This document shows positions 25,991 through 39,710 of a stretch of DNA of 64,000 nucleotides, one piece after another. The translations under genes were made by a program, and so were the position numbers. The notes beneath the pieces are model-generated. The model saw only the letters and a program-made list of their open reading frames with translations. It had not been told where the DNA came from and ran no database searches. Numbering within the stretch: position 1 is the first letter of the stretch; every line of letters starts with the position of its first letter. The DNA is from Bombus terrestris (lineage: Eukaryota > Arthropoda > Insecta > Hymenoptera > Apidae): contig NW_025963555.1 in assembly GCF_910591885.1 (NCBI RefSeq), forward strand, positions 2,108,001 to 2,172,000, given 5' to 3'.

Positions 25991-26609
25991 ACCTAATTTT
26001 GTCAGACATTTCGGACATCACACTGCACTGTACTATGTGGAAATAGTACTATTTATATGAAACTATTCATAAACGGTAAACATTTGTCAGTAGGCAATAG
26101 GATAAAGACTTCCGGCTCCTCGGGCTGGTGCGAATAATTCAATGTCCGTATGTGCCAAACCGTTGGTTTGTGACACACCTTTACGCGTATCTCTCTCGCT
26201 GCGCTCGCTCAAAAGCTATAGCCTAACCTAAAACCAATCCATCTTGCGTTCATTATACGATATGGTGGCGACATATTTCGAATTTGCGAACGTATCGGAA
26301 CGGTTGTGAGGTTGGACTAGATTTTTACGAGCGAGCGGAGCGAGCGAGCAACGATCACAATTTCCAAGCTATACATATACCTTATATTGCCTTGCATATA
26401 ATTCGTGTTATTACCTAATTTTGTCAGACATTTCGGACATCACATTGCACTGTACGATGTGGAAATAGTACTATTTATGTGGAACTATTCATAAACTGTA
26501 TACATTTGTCAGTAGGCAATAGGATAAACACTACCGGCTCCTCGGGCTGGTGCGAATATTTGAATGTCCCAATGAGCCAAACCGATGGACTGTGACACAC
26601 CTTTACGCG

Positions 26610-27140
26610 TATCTCGCTTGCTGCGCTCGCTCTAAAGCTGTAGCCTAACCTAAAACCAATCCATCTTGCGTTCATTATTCGATATGGTGGCGACATATTT
26701 CAAATTTGGGAACGTGTCGGATCGGATGTGAGGTTGGACTAAATTTTTACGAGCGAGCGGAGTGAGCGAGCAACGGTCACAGTTTCCAAGCTGTACATAT
26801 ACCTTATATTGTCTTGCATATATTTCGTGTTATTACCTTATTTTGACAGCCATTTCGGACATCACATTGCACTGTAGTATGTGGAAATAGTACTATTTAT
26901 GTGAAGCTATTCATAAACCGTAAACATTTGTCAGTAGGCAATAGGACAAAGACTTCCGGCTCCTCGGGCTGGTGCGAATATTTCAATGTCCGTATGTGCA
27001 AAACCGTTGGTTAGTGACACACCTTTACGCGTATCTGGCTCGCCGCGCTCGCTCGAAAATTATAGCCTAACCTAAAAACAATCCATCTTGCGTTCATTAT
27101 TCGATATGGTGGCGACATATTTCGAATTTGCGAACGTGTC
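26610..27140 (+). repeat. Type D segment shared with the 46, 54 and 60 kb regions
   Basis: A linked set of changes marks this segment: TCGCTTGCTGCGCTCGCTCT, CGGAGTGAGCGAGC, CACAGTTTCCAAGCTGTACA, ATATTGTCTTGCATA, ATTTTGACAGCC, GTTGGTTAGTGACAC and TATCTGGCTCGCCGCG. The same set in the same order occurs at about 46.44-46.97, 54.03-54.56 and 60.36-60.89 kb. Parts of it also occur near 22.5, 48.2, 55.8 and 62.1 kb. The offset to the 46 kb copy is about 19.8 kb, 47 monomers minus seven bases. Confidence 0.75.
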
Positions 27141-28419
27141 GGATCGGTTGTGAGGTTGGACAGGATTTCTACGAGCGAGCGGAGCGAGCGAGCAACGATC
27201 ACAATTTGCAAGCCATACACATACCTTATATTGCCTTGCATATATTTCGTGTTATTACCTAATTTTGTCAGACATTTCGGACATCACATTGCACTGTACG
27301 ATGTGGAAATAGTACTACTTATGTGAAACTATTCATAAACCGTAAACATTTGTCAGTAGGCAATAGGACAAAGACTTCCGGCCCCTCGGGCTGGTGCGAA
27401 TATTTCAATGTCCGTATGTGCCAAACCGTTGATTTTGACACACCTTTACGCGTATCTCGCTCGCTACGCTCGCTCGAAAACCATAGCCTAACCTAAAACC
27501 AATCCATCTTGCGTTCATTATTCGATATGGTGGCGACATATTCCAAATTTGGGAACGTATCGGATCGGATGTGAGGTTGGACTAAATTTTTACGAGCGAG
27601 CGGAGCGAGCGAGCAACGGTCACAATTTCCAAGCTATACATATACCTTATATTGCCTTGCATATATTTCGTGTTACTACCTTATTTTGTCAGCCATTTCG
27701 GACATCACATTACACTGTAGTATGAGGAAATAGTACTATTTATGTGAAACTATTCATAAACTGTAAACACTTGTCAGTAGGCAATAGGATAAAGACTTCC
27801 GGCTCCTCGGGCTGGTGCGAATATTTCAATGTCTGTATGTGCCAAACCGTTGGTTTGTGACACACCTTTACGCGTATCTCGCTCGCTGCGCTCGCTCGAA
27901 AACTATAGCCTAACCTAAAACCAATCCATCTTGCGTTCATTATACGATATGGTGGCGACATATTTCGAATTTGCGAACGTATCGGAACGGTTGTAAGGTT
28001 GGACTAGATTTTTACGAGCGAGCGGAGCGAGCGAGCAACGATCACAATTTCCAAGCTATACATATACCTTATATTGCCTTGCATATATTTCGTGTTATTA
28101 CCTAATTTTGTCAGACATTTCGGACATCACATTGCACTGTACGATGTGGAAATAGTACTACTTATGTGAAACTATTCATAAACCGTAAACATTTGTCAGT
28201 AGGCAATAAGACAAAGACTTCCGGCTCCTCGGGCTGGTGCGAATATTTCAATGTCCGTATGTGCCAAACCGTTGGTTTTTGACACACCTTTACGCGTATC
28301 TCGCTCGCTGCGCTCGCTCAATAGCTATAGCCTAACCTAAAACCAATCCATCTTGCGTTCATTATACGATATGGTGGCGACATATTTCGAATTTGCGAAC
28401 GTATCGGAACGGTTGTAAG

Positions 28420-31400
28420 GTTGGACTAAATTTTTACGAGCGAGCGGAGCGAGCGAGCAACGGTCACAATTTCCAAGCTATACATATACCTTATATTGCC
28501 TTGCATATATTTCGTGTTACTACCTTATTTTGTCAGCCATTTCGGACATCACATTGCACTGTGATATGTGGAAATAGTACTATTTATGTGAAGCTATTCA
28601 TAAACTGTAAACATTTGTCAGTAGGCAATAGGATAAAGACTTCCGCCTCCTCGGGCTGGTGCAAATATTTCAATGTCACCATGTGCCAAACCGTTGGATT
28701 GTGACACACCTCTCCGCGTCCCTCGCTCGCCATGCTCGCTCGAAAGCTGTGGCCTAACCTAAAACCAATCCCTCTTGCGTTCATTATTCGATATGGTGGC
28801 GACATATTTCGAATTTGCGAACGTGTCGGATCGGTTGTGAGGTTGGACAGGATTTTTACGAGAGAGCGGAGCGAGCGAGCAACGATCACAATTTCCAAGC
28901 TATACATATACCTTATATTGCCTTGCATATAATTCGTGTTATTACCTAATTTTGTCAGACATTTCGGACATCACATTGCACTGTACGGTGCGGAAATAGT
29001 ACTATTTATATGAAACTATTCATAAACTGTAAACATTTGTCAGTAGGCAATAGGATAAAGACTTCCGCCTCCTCGGGCTGGTGCAAATATTTCAATGTCA
29101 CCATGTGCCAAACCGTTGGATTGTGACACACCTCTCCGCGTCCCTCGCTCGCCATGCTCGCTCGAAAGCTGTAGCCCAACCGAAAACCAATCCCTCTTGC
29201 GTTAGTCATTCGACATGCAGGCGACTTATTTCAAATTTGCGAACGTGTCGGATCGGTTGTGATGTTGGACAGGATTTTTACGAGAGAGCGGAGCGCGCGA
29301 GCAACGATCACAATTTCCAAGCTATACATATACCTTATATTGCCTTGCATATAATTCGTGTTATTACCTAATTTTGTCAGCCATTTCGGACATCACATTG
29401 CACTGTACTATGTGGAAGTAGTACTATTTATGTGAAACTATTCATAAACCGTAAACATTTGTCAGTAGGCAATAGGACAAAGACTTCCGGCTCCTCGGGC
29501 TGGTGCGAATATTTCAATGTCCGTATGTGCCAAACCGTTGGTTTGTGACACACCTTTACGCGTATCTCGCTCGCTGCGCTCGCTCAATAGCTATAGCCTA
29601 ACCTAAAACCAATCCATCTTGCGTTGATTATACGATATGGTGGCGACATATTTCGAATTTGCGAACGTATCGGAACGGTTGTGAGGTTGGACTAGATTTT
29701 TACGAGCGAGCGGAGCGAGCGAGCAACGATCACAATTTCCAAGCTATACATATACCTTATATTGCCTTGCATATAATTCGTGTTATTACCTAATTTTGTC
29801 AGACATTTCGGACATCACATTGCACTGTACGATGTGGAAATAGTACTATTTATGTGGAACTATTCATAAACTGTATACATTTGTCAGTGGGCAATAGGAT
29901 AAAGACTTCCGGCTCCTCGGGCTGGTGCGAATATTTCAATGTTCGTATGTGCCAAACCGTTGGTTTTTGACACACCTTTACGCGTATCTCGCTCGATGCG
30001 CTCGCTCGAAAACTATAGCCTAACCTAAAACCAATCCATCTTGCGTTCATTATTCGATATGGTGGCAACATATTTCGAATTTGCGAACATGTCGGATCGG
30101 TTGTGAGGTTGGACAGGAATTTTACGAGCGAGCGGAGCGAGCGAGCAACGATCACAATTTGCAAGCCATACACATACCTTATATTGCCTTGCATATATTT
30201 CGTGTTATTACCTAATTTTGTCAGACATTTCGGACATCACATTGCACTGTACGATGTGGAAATAGTACTACTTATGTGAAACTATTCATAAACCGTAAAC
30301 ATTTGTCAGTAGGCAATAGGACAAAGACTTCCTGCTCCTCGGGCTGGTGCGAATATTTCAATGTCCGTATGTGCCAAACCGTTGATTTTGACACACCTTT
30401 ACGCGTATCTCGCTCGCTACGCTCGCTCGAAAACCATAGCCTAACCTAAAACCAATCCATCTTGCGTTCATTATTCGATATGGTGGCGACATATTTCAAA
30501 TTTGGGAACGTATCGGATCGGATGTGAGGTTGGACTAAATTTTTACGAGCGAGCGGAGCGAGCGAGCAACGGTCACAATTTCCAAGCTATACATATACCT
30601 TATATTGCCTTGCATATATTTCGTGTTACTACCTTATTTTGTCAGCCATTTCGGACATCAAATTGCACTGTGGTATGTGGAAATAGTACTATTTATGTGA
30701 AGCTATTCATAAACTGTAAACATTTGTCAGTAGGCAATAGGATAAAGACTTCCGCCTCCTCGGGCTGGTGCAAATATTTCAATGTCACCATGTGCCAAAC
30801 CGTTGGATTGTGACACACCTCTCCGCGTCCCTCGCTCGCCAGGCTCGCTCGAAAGCTGTAGCCTAACCTAAAACCAATCCCTCTTGCGTTCATTATTCGA
30901 TATGGTGGCGACATATTTCGAATTTGCGAACGTGTCGGATCGGTTGTGAGGTTGGACAGGATTTTTACGAGAGAGCGGAGCGAGCGAGCAACGATCACAA
31001 TTTCCAAGCTATACATATACCTTATATTGCCTTGCATATAATTCGTGTTATTACCTAATTTTGTCAGACATTTCGGACATCACATTGCACTGTACGGTGC
31101 GGAAATAGTACTATTTATATGAAACTATTCATAAACTGTAAACATTTGTCAGTAGGCAATAGGATAAAGACTTCCGCCTCCTCGGGCTGGTGCAAATATT
31201 TCAATGTCACCATGTGCCAAACCGTTGGATTGTGACACACCTCTCCGCGTCCCTCGCTCGCCATGCTCGCTCGAAAGCTGTAGCCCAACCGAAAACCAAT
31301 CCCTCTTGCGTTAGTCATTCGACATGGAGGCGACTTATTTCAAATTTGCGAACGTGTCGGATCGGTTGTGATGTTGGACAGGATTTTTACGAGAGAGCGG

Positions 31401-32801
31401 AGCGCGCGAGCAACGATCACAATTTCCAAGCTATACATATACCTTATATTGCCTTGCATATAATTCGTGTTATTACCTAATTTTGTCAGACATTTCGGAC
31501 ATCACATTGCACTGTACTATGTGGAAGTAGTACTATTTATGTGAAACTATTCATAAACCGTAAACATTTGTCAGTAGGCAATAGGACAAAGACTTCCGGC
31601 TCCTCGGGCTGGTGCGAATATTTCAATGTCCGTATGTGCCAAACCGTTGGTTTTTGACACACCTTTACGCGTATCTCGCTCGCTGCGCTCGCTCAATAGC
31701 TATAGCCTAACCTAAAACCAATCCATCTTGCGTTGATTATACGATATGGTGGCGACATATTTCGAATTTGCGAACGTATCGGAACGGTTGTGAGGTTGGA
31801 CTAGATTTTTACGAGCGAGCGGAGCGAGCGAGCAACGATCACAATTTCCAAGCTATACATATACCTTATATTGCCTTGCATATAATTCGTGTTATTACCT
31901 AATTTTGTCAGACATTTCGGACATCACATTGCACTGTACGATGTGGAAATAGTACTATTTATGTGGAACTATTCATAAACTGTATACATTTGTCAGTGGG
32001 CAATAGGATAAAGACTTCCGGCTCCTCGGGCTGGTGCGAATATTTCAATGTCCGTATGTGCCAAACCGTTGGTTTTTGACACACCTTTACGCGTATCTCG
32101 CTCGATGCGCTCGCTCGAAAACTATAGCCTAACCTAAAACCAATCCATCTTGCGTTCATTATTCGATATGGTGGCAACATATTTCGAATTTGCGAACCTG
32201 TCGGATCGGTTGTGAGGTTGGACAGGAATTTTACGAGCGAGCGGAGCAAGCGAGCAACGATCACAATTTGCAAGCCATACACATACCTTATATTGCCTTG
32301 CATATATTTCGTGTTATTACCTAATTTTGTCAGACATTTCGGACATCACATTGCACTGTACGATGTGGAAATAGTACTACTTATGTGAAACTATTCATAA
32401 ACCGTAAACATTTGTCAGTAGGCAATAGGACAAAGACTTCCTGCTCCTCGGGCTGGTGCGAATATTTCAATGTCCGTATGTGCCAAACCGTTGATTTTGA
32501 CACACCTTTACGCGTATCTCGCTCGCTACGCTCGCTCGAAAACCATAGCCTAACCTAAAACCAATCCATCTTGCGTTCATTATTCGATATGGTGGCGACA
32601 TATTTCAAATTTGGGAACGTATCGGATCGGATGTGAGGTTGGACTAAATTTTTACGAGCGAGCGGAGCGAGCGAGCAACGGTCACAATTTCCAAGCTATA
32701 CATATACCTTATATTGCCTTGCATATATTTCGTGTTACTACCTTATTTTGTCAGCCATTTCGGACATCACATTGCACTGTGGTATGTGGAAATAGTACTA
32801 T
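28420..32801 (+). repeat. Five-mer higher-order repeat, 2109 bp
   Basis: Landmarks at 28584, 29006 and 29850 recur at 30693, 31115 and 31959, and a third partial copy starts at 32802. The unit is five monomers minus one base (one short-allele monomer per unit). Shared rare changes are GTGATGTTGGACAGG near 29260 and 31369, CGGAGCGCGCGAGC, CTCAATAGCTATAGCC, GCGTTGATTATACG, and CTCGATGCGCTCGC. The third copy follows the pattern for only about 0.6 kb before switching. Confidence 0.85.
28584..29005 (+). repeat. Representative B/A chimeric monomer
   Basis: The left part (CTCTCCGCGTCCCTCGC, CCATGCTCGC) is type B, while the part after the left arm (CCTAACCTAAAACC, TTCATTATTCGATATGGTGG) is type A. 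The switch lies in or just after the left arm. Sister chimeras carry CCAGGCTCGC in the arm and begin at landmarks 30693, 32802, 34912, 35334, 36599, 38287, 38709, 40396 and 49677. They therefore form a subfamily that spread with the higher-order repeats after one or few exchange events. The direction of the exchange cannot be told from sequence alone. Confidence 0.8.
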
Positions 32802-33409
32802 TTATGTGAAGCTATTCATAAACTGTAAACATTTGTCAGTAGGCAATAGGATAAAGACTTCCGCCTCCTCGGGCTGGTGCAAATATTTCAATGTCACCAT
32901 GTGCCAAACCGTTGGATTGTGACACACCTCTCCGCGTCCCTCGCTCGCCAGGCTCGCTCGAAAGCTGTAGCCTAACCTAAAACCAATCCCTCTTGCGTTC
33001 ATTATTCGATATGGTGGCGACATATTTCGAATTTGCGAACGTGTCGGATCGGTTGTGAGGTTGGACAGGATTTTTACGAGAGAGCGGAGCGCGCGAGCAA
33101 CGATCACAATTTCCAAGCTATACATATACCTTATATTGCCTTGCATATAATTTGTGTTATTACCTAATATTGTCAGACATTTCGGACATCACATTGCACT
33201 GTACGGTGCGGAAATAGTACTATTTATATGAAACTATTCATAAACTGTAAACATTTGTCAGTAGGCAATAGGACAAAGACTTCCGGCGCCTCGGGCTGGT
33301 GCGAATATTTCAATGTCCGTATGTGCCAAACCGTTGGTTTTTGACACACCTTTACGCGTATCTCGCTCGCTGCGCTCGCTCGAAAGCTATAGCCTAACCT
33401 AAAACCAAT

Positions 33410-35910
33410 CCCTCTTGCGTTCATTATTCGATATGGTGGCGACATATTTCGAATTTGCGAACGTGTCGGATCGGTTGTGAGGTTGGACAGGATTTTTACG
33501 AGAGAGCGGAGCGAGCGAGCAACGATCACAATTTCCAAGCTATACATATACCTTATATTGCCTTGCATATAATTCGTGTTATTACCTAATTTTGTCAGAC
33601 ATTTCGGACATCACATTGCACTGTACGGTGCGGAAATAGTACTATTTATATGAAACTATTCATAAACTGTAAACATTTGTCAGTAGGCAATAGGATAAAG
33701 ACTTCCGCCTCCTCGGGCTGGTGCAAATATTTCAATGTCACCATGTGCCAAACCGTTGGATTGTGACACACCTCTCCGCGTCCCTCGCTCGCCATGCTCG
33801 CTCGAAAGCTGTAGCCCAACCGAAAACCAATCCCTCTTGCGTTAGTCATACGACATGGAGGCGACTTATTTCAAATTTGCGAACGTGTCGGATCGGTTGT
33901 GAGGTTGGACAGAATTTTTACGAGAGAGCGGAGCGAGCGAGCAACGATCACAATTTCCAAGCTATACATATACCTTATATTGCCTTGCATATAATTCGTG
34001 TTATTACCTAATTTTGTCAGACATTTCGGACATCACATTGCACTGTACGATGTGAAAGTAGTACTACTTATGTGAAACTATTCATAAACCGTAAACATTT
34101 GTCAGTAGGCAATAGGACAAAGACTTCCGGCTCCTCGGGCTGGTGCGAATATTTCAATGTCCGTATGTGCCAAACCGTTGGTTTTTGACACACCTTTACG
34201 CGTATCTCGCTCGCTGCGCTCGCTCGAAAACTATAGCCTAACCTAAAACCAATCCATCTTCCGTTCATTATTCGATATGGTGGCGACATATTTCAAATTT
34301 GGGAACGTGTCGGATCGGATGTGAGTTTGGACTAAATTTTTACGAGCGAGCGCAGCGAGCGAGCAACGATCACAGTTTGCAAGCCATACACATACCTTAT
34401 ATTGCCTTGCATATATTTCGTGTTATTACCTAATTTTGTCAGACATTTCGGACATCACATTGCACTGTGGTATGTGGAAATAGTACTATTTATGTGAAGC
34501 TATTCATAAACCGTAAACATTTGTCAGTAGGCAATAGGATAAAGACTTCCGGCTCCTCGGGCTGGTGCGAATATTTCAATGTCCATATGTGCCAAACCGT
34601 TGGTTTGTGACGCACCTTTACTCGTATCTCGCTCGCTGCGCTCGCTCAAAAGCTATAGCCTAACCTAAAACCAATCCATCTTGCGTTCATTATTCGATAT
34701 TGTGGCGACATATTTCAAATTTGGGAACGTGTCGGATCGGATGTGAGGTTGGACTAAATTTTTACGAGCGAGCGGAGCGAGCGAGCAACGGTCACAATTT
34801 CCAAGCTATACATATACCTTATATCGCCTTGCATATATTTCGTGTTACTACCTTATTTTGTCAGCCATTTCGGACATCTCATTGCACTGTGGTATGTGGA
34901 AATAGTACTATTTATGTGAAGCTATTCATAAACTGTAAACATTTGTCAGTAGGCAATAGGACAAAGACTTCCGGCTCCTCGGGCTGGTGCAAATATTTCA
35001 ATGTCCCCATGTGCCAAACCGTTGGATTGTGACACACCTCTCCGCGTCCCTCGCTCGCCAGGCTCGCTCGAAAGCTGCAGCCTAACCTAAAACCAATCCC
35101 TCTTGCGTTCACTATTCGATATGGTGGCGACATATTTCAAATTTGGGAACGTATCGGATCGGATGTGAGGTTGGACTAAATTTTTACGAGCGAGCGGAGC
35201 GAGCGAGCAACGGTCACAATTTCCAAGCTATACATATACCTTATATTGCCTTGCATATATTTCGTGTTATTACCTAATCTTGTCAGCCATTTCGGACATC
35301 ACATTGCACTGTGGTATGTGGAAATAGTACTATTTATGTGAAGCTATTCATAAACTGTAAACATTTGTCAGTAGGCAATAGGATAAAGACTTCCGGCTCC
35401 TCGGGCTGGTGCAAATATTTCAATGTCACCATGTGCCAAACCGTTGGATTGTGACACACCTCTCCGCGTCCCTCGCTCGCCAGGCTCGCTCGAAAGCTGT
35501 AGCCTAACCTAAAACCAATCCCTCTTGCGTTCATTATTCGATATGGTGGCGACATATTTCGAATTTGCGAACGTGTCGGATCGGTTGTGAGGTTGGACAG
35601 GATTTTTACGAGAGAGCGGAGCGAGCGAGCAACGATCACAATTTCCAAGCTATACATATACCTTATATTGCCTTGCATATAATTCGTGTTATTACCTAAT
35701 TTTGTCAGACATTTCGGACATCACATTGCACTGTACGGTGCGGAAATAGTACTATTTATATGAAACTATTCATAAACTGTAAACATTTGTCAGTAGGCAA
35801 TAGGACAAAGACCTCCGGCTCCTCGGGCTGGTGCGAATATTTCAATGTCCGTATGTGCCAAACCGTTGGTTTTTGACACACCTTTACGCGTATCTCGCTC
35901 GCTGCGCTCG
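33410..35910 (+). repeat. Eight-mer offset duplication, 3375 bp (copy 1)
   Basis: This stretch matches 36785-39285 at an offset of 3375 bp (eight monomers minus one base). Shared rare changes include CATCTTCCGTTC, GTGAGTTTGGACT, the arm variant GAGCGAGCGCAGCGAGCG, TGTGACGCACC, and the TTCACTATTCGATATGG monomers. The match stops inside the left arm of the monomer near 35.91 kb, after which the best offset becomes 3797 bp. Confidence 0.8.
34206..34363. repeat. Perfect 21-bp inverted repeat with 116-bp loop
   Basis: Here the right arm (34343-34363) carries GAGCGAGCGCAGCGAGCG instead of GAGCGAGCGGAGCGAGCG. This change makes it the exact reverse complement of the left arm (34206-34226), removing the usual single mismatch. 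Confidence 0.9.
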
Positions 35911-36784
35911 CTCGAAAACTATAGCCTAACCTAAAACCAATCCATCTTGCGTTCATTATTCGATATGGTGGCAACATATTTCGAATTTGCGAACATGTCG
36001 GATCGGTTGTGAGGTTGGACAGGAATTTTACGAGCGAGCGGAGCGAGCGAGCAACGATCACAATTTGCAAGCCATACACATACCTTATATTGCCTTGCAT
36101 ATATTTAGTGTTATTACCTAATTTTGTCAGACATTTCGGACATCACATTGCACTGTACGATGTGGAAATAGTACTACTTATGTGAAACTATTCATAAACC
36201 GTAAACATTTGTCAGTAGGCAATAGGACAAAGACTTCCTGCTCCTCGGGCTGGTGCGAATATTTCAATGTCCGTATGTGCCAAACCGTTGATTTTGACAC
36301 ACCTTTACGCGTATCTCGCTCGCTACGCTCGCTCGAAAACCATAGCCTAACCTAAAACCAATCCATCTTGCGTTCATTATTCGATATGGTGGCGACATAT
36401 TTCAAATTTGGGAACGTATCGGATCGGATGTGAGGTTGGACTAAATTTTTACGAGCGAGCGGAGCGAGCGAGCAACGGTCACAATTTCCAAGCTATACAT
36501 ATACCTTATATCGCCTTGCATATATTTCGTGTTACTACCTTATTTTGTCAGCCATTTCGGACATCACATTGCACTGTGGTATGTGGAAATAGTACTATTT
36601 ATGTGAAGCTATTCATAAACTGTAAACATTTGTCAGTAGGCAATAGGATAAAGACTTCCGCCTCCTCGGGCTGGTGCAAATATTTCAATGTCACCATGTG
36701 CCAAACCGTTGGATTGTGACACACCTCTCCGCGTCCTTCGCTCGCCAGGCTCGCTCGAAAGCTGTAGCCTAACCTAAAACCAAT

Positions 36785-39285
36785 CCCTCTTGCGTTCATT
36801 ATTCGATATGGTGGCGACATATTTCGAATTTGCGAACGTGTCGGATCGGTTGTGAGGTTGGACAGGATTTTTACGAGAGAGCGGAGCGAGCGAGCAACGA
36901 TCACAATTTCCAAGCTATACATATACCTTATATTGCCTTGCATATAATTCGTGTTATTACCTAATTTTGTCAGACATTTCGGACATCACATTGCACTGTA
37001 CGGTGCGGAAATAGTACTATTTATATGAAACTATTCATAAACTGTAAACATTTGTCAGTAGGCAATAGGATAAAGACTTCCGCCTCCTCGGGCTGGTGCA
37101 AATATTTCAATGTCACCATGTGCCAAACCGTTGGATTGTGACACACCTCTCCGCGTCCCTCGCTCGCCATGCTCGCTCGAAAGCTGTAGCCCAACCGAAA
37201 ACCAATCCCTCTTGCGTTAGTCATTCGACATGGAGGCGACTTATTTCAAATTTGCGAACGTGTCGGATCGGTTGTGAGGTTGGACAGGATTTTTACGAGA
37301 GAGCGGAGCGCGCGAGCAACGATCACAATTTCCAAGCTATACATATACCTTATATTGCCTTGCATATAATTCGTGTTATTACCTAATTTTGTCAGACATT
37401 TCGGACATCACATTGCACTGTACGATGTGGATGTAGTACTACTTATGTGAAACTATTCATAAACCGTAAACATTTGTCAGTAGGCAATAGGACAAAGACT
37501 TCCGGCTCCTCGGGCTGGTGCGAATATTTCAATGTCCGTATGTGCCAAACCGTTGGTTTTTGACACACCTTTACGCGTATCTCGCTCGCTGCGCTCGCTC
37601 GAAAACTATAGCCTAACCTAAAACCAATCCATCTTCCGTTCATTATTCGATATGGTGGCGACATATTTCAAATTTGGGAACGTGTCGGATCGGATGTGAG
37701 TTTGGACTAAATTTTTACGAGCGAGCGCAGCGAGCGAGCAACGATCACAATTTGCAAGCCATACACATACCTTATATTGCCTTGCATATATTTCGTGTTA
37801 TTACCTAATTTTGTCAGACATTTCGGACATCACATTGCACTGTGGTATGTGGAAATAGTACTATTTATGTGAAGCTATTCATAAACCGTAAACATTTGTC
37901 AGTAGGCAATAGGATAAAGACTTCCGGCTCCTCGGGCTGGTGCGAATATTTCAATGTCCATATGTGCCAAACCGTTGGTTTGTGACGCACCTTTACTCGT
38001 ATCTCGCTCGCTGCGCTCGCTCAAAAGCTATAGCCTAACCTAAAACCAATCCATCTTGCGTTCATTATTCGATATTGTGGCGACATATTTCAAATTTGGG
38101 AACGTGTCGGATCGGATGTGAGGTTGGACTAAATTTTTACGAGCGAGCGGAGCGAGCGAGCAACGGTCACAATTTCCAAGCTATACATATACCTTATATC
38201 GCCTTGCATATATTTCGTGTTACTACCTTATTTTGTCAGCCATTTCGGACATCACATTGCACTGTGGTATGTGGAAATAGTACTATTTATGTGAAGCTAT
38301 TCATAAACTGTAAACATTTGTCAGTAGGCAATAGGATAAAGACTTCCGGCTCCTCGGGCTGGTGCAAATATTTCAATGTCACCATGTGCCAAACCGTTGG
38401 ATTGTGACACACCTCTCCGCGTCCCTCGCTCGCCAGGCTCGCTCGAAAGCTGCAGCCTAACCTAAAACCAATCCCTCTTGCGTTCACTATTCGATATGGT
38501 GGCGACATATTTCAAATTTGGGAACGTATCGGATCGGATGTGAGGTTGGACTAAATTTTTACGAGCGAGCGGAGCGAGCGAGCAACGGTCACAATTTCCA
38601 AGCTATACATATACCTTATATTGCCTTGCATATATTTCGTGTTACTACCTTATTTTGTCAGCCATTTCGGACATCACATTGCACTGTGGTATGTGGAAAT
38701 AGTACTATTTATGTGAAGCTATTCATAAACTGTAAACATTTGTCAGTAGGCAATAGGATAAAGACTTCCGCCTCCTCGGGCTGGTGCAAATATTTCAATG
38801 TCACCATGTGCCAAACCGTTGGATTGTGACACACCTCTCAGCGTCCCTCGCTCGCCAGGCTCGCTCGAAAGCTGTAGCCTAACCTAAAACCAATCCCTCT
38901 TGCGTTCATTATTCGATATGGTGGCGACATATTTCGAATTTGCGAACGTGTCGGATCGGTTGTGAGGTTGGACAGGATTTTTACGAGAGAGCGGAGCGAG
39001 CGAGCAACGATCACAATTTCCAAGCTATACATATACCTTATATTGCCTTGCATATAATTCGTGTTATTACCTAATTTTGTCAGACATTTCGGACATCACA
39101 TTGCACTGTACGGTGCGGAAATAGTACTATTTATATGAAACTATTCATAAACTGTAAACATTTGTCAGTAGGCAATAGGACAAAGACTTCCGGCTCCTCG
39201 GGCTGGTGCGAATATTTCAATGTCCGTATGTGCCAAACCGTTGGTTTTTGACACACCTTTACGCGTATCTCGCTCGCTGCGCTCG
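36785..39285 (+). repeat. Eight-mer offset duplication, 3375 bp (copy 2)
   Basis: Partner of 33410-35910. Private differences are few, for example CTCTCAGCGTCC near 38836 and GTGGATGTAG near 37428. At about 39288 the sequence switches from CTCGAAAACTATAGCC in copy 1 to CTCAATAGCTATAGCC, the start of an extra monomer. Confidence 0.8.
37581..37738. repeat. Perfect 21-bp inverted repeat, second copy
   Basis: Arms at 37581-37601 and 37718-37738 are exact reverse complements with a 116-bp loop. This is the 3375-bp-offset partner of 34206-34363, so the mismatch-removing change has been copied with its higher-order block. Confidence 0.9.
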
Positions 39286-39287
39286 CT

Positions 39288-39710
39288 CAATAGCTATAGC
39301 CTAACCTAAAACCAATCCATCTTGCGTTCATTATACGATATGGTGGCGACATATTTCGAATTTGCGAACGTATCGGAACGGTTGTGAGGTTGGACTAGAT
39401 TTTTACGAGCGAGCGGAGCGAGCGAGCAACGATCACAATTTCCAAGCTATACATATACCTTATATTGCCTTGCATATAATTCGTGTTATTACCTAATTTT
39501 GTCAGACATTTCGGACATCACATTGCACTGTACGATGTGGAAATAGTACTATTTATGTGGAACTATTCATAAACTGTATACATTTGTCAGTGGGCAATAG
39601 GATAAAGACTTCCGGCTCCTCGGGCTGGTGCGAATATTTCAATGTCCGTATGTGCCAAACCGTTGGTTTTTGACACACCTTTACGCGTATCTCGCTCGCT
39701 GCGCTCGCTC
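39288..39710 (+). repeat. Extra monomer between two offset blocks
   Basis: Relative to the 33-37 kb copy, one additional monomer lies here, because the alignment offset rises from 3375 to 3797 bp, exactly 422. Its sequence (CTCAATAGCTATAGCC, CATTATACGATATGG, GTATCGGAACGG, GTCAGTGGGCAATAGG) matches monomers near 29.6-30.0 and 31.7-32.1 kb in the five-mer block. It was either inserted here or lost from the other copy; the sequence alone does not say which. Confidence 0.7.
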
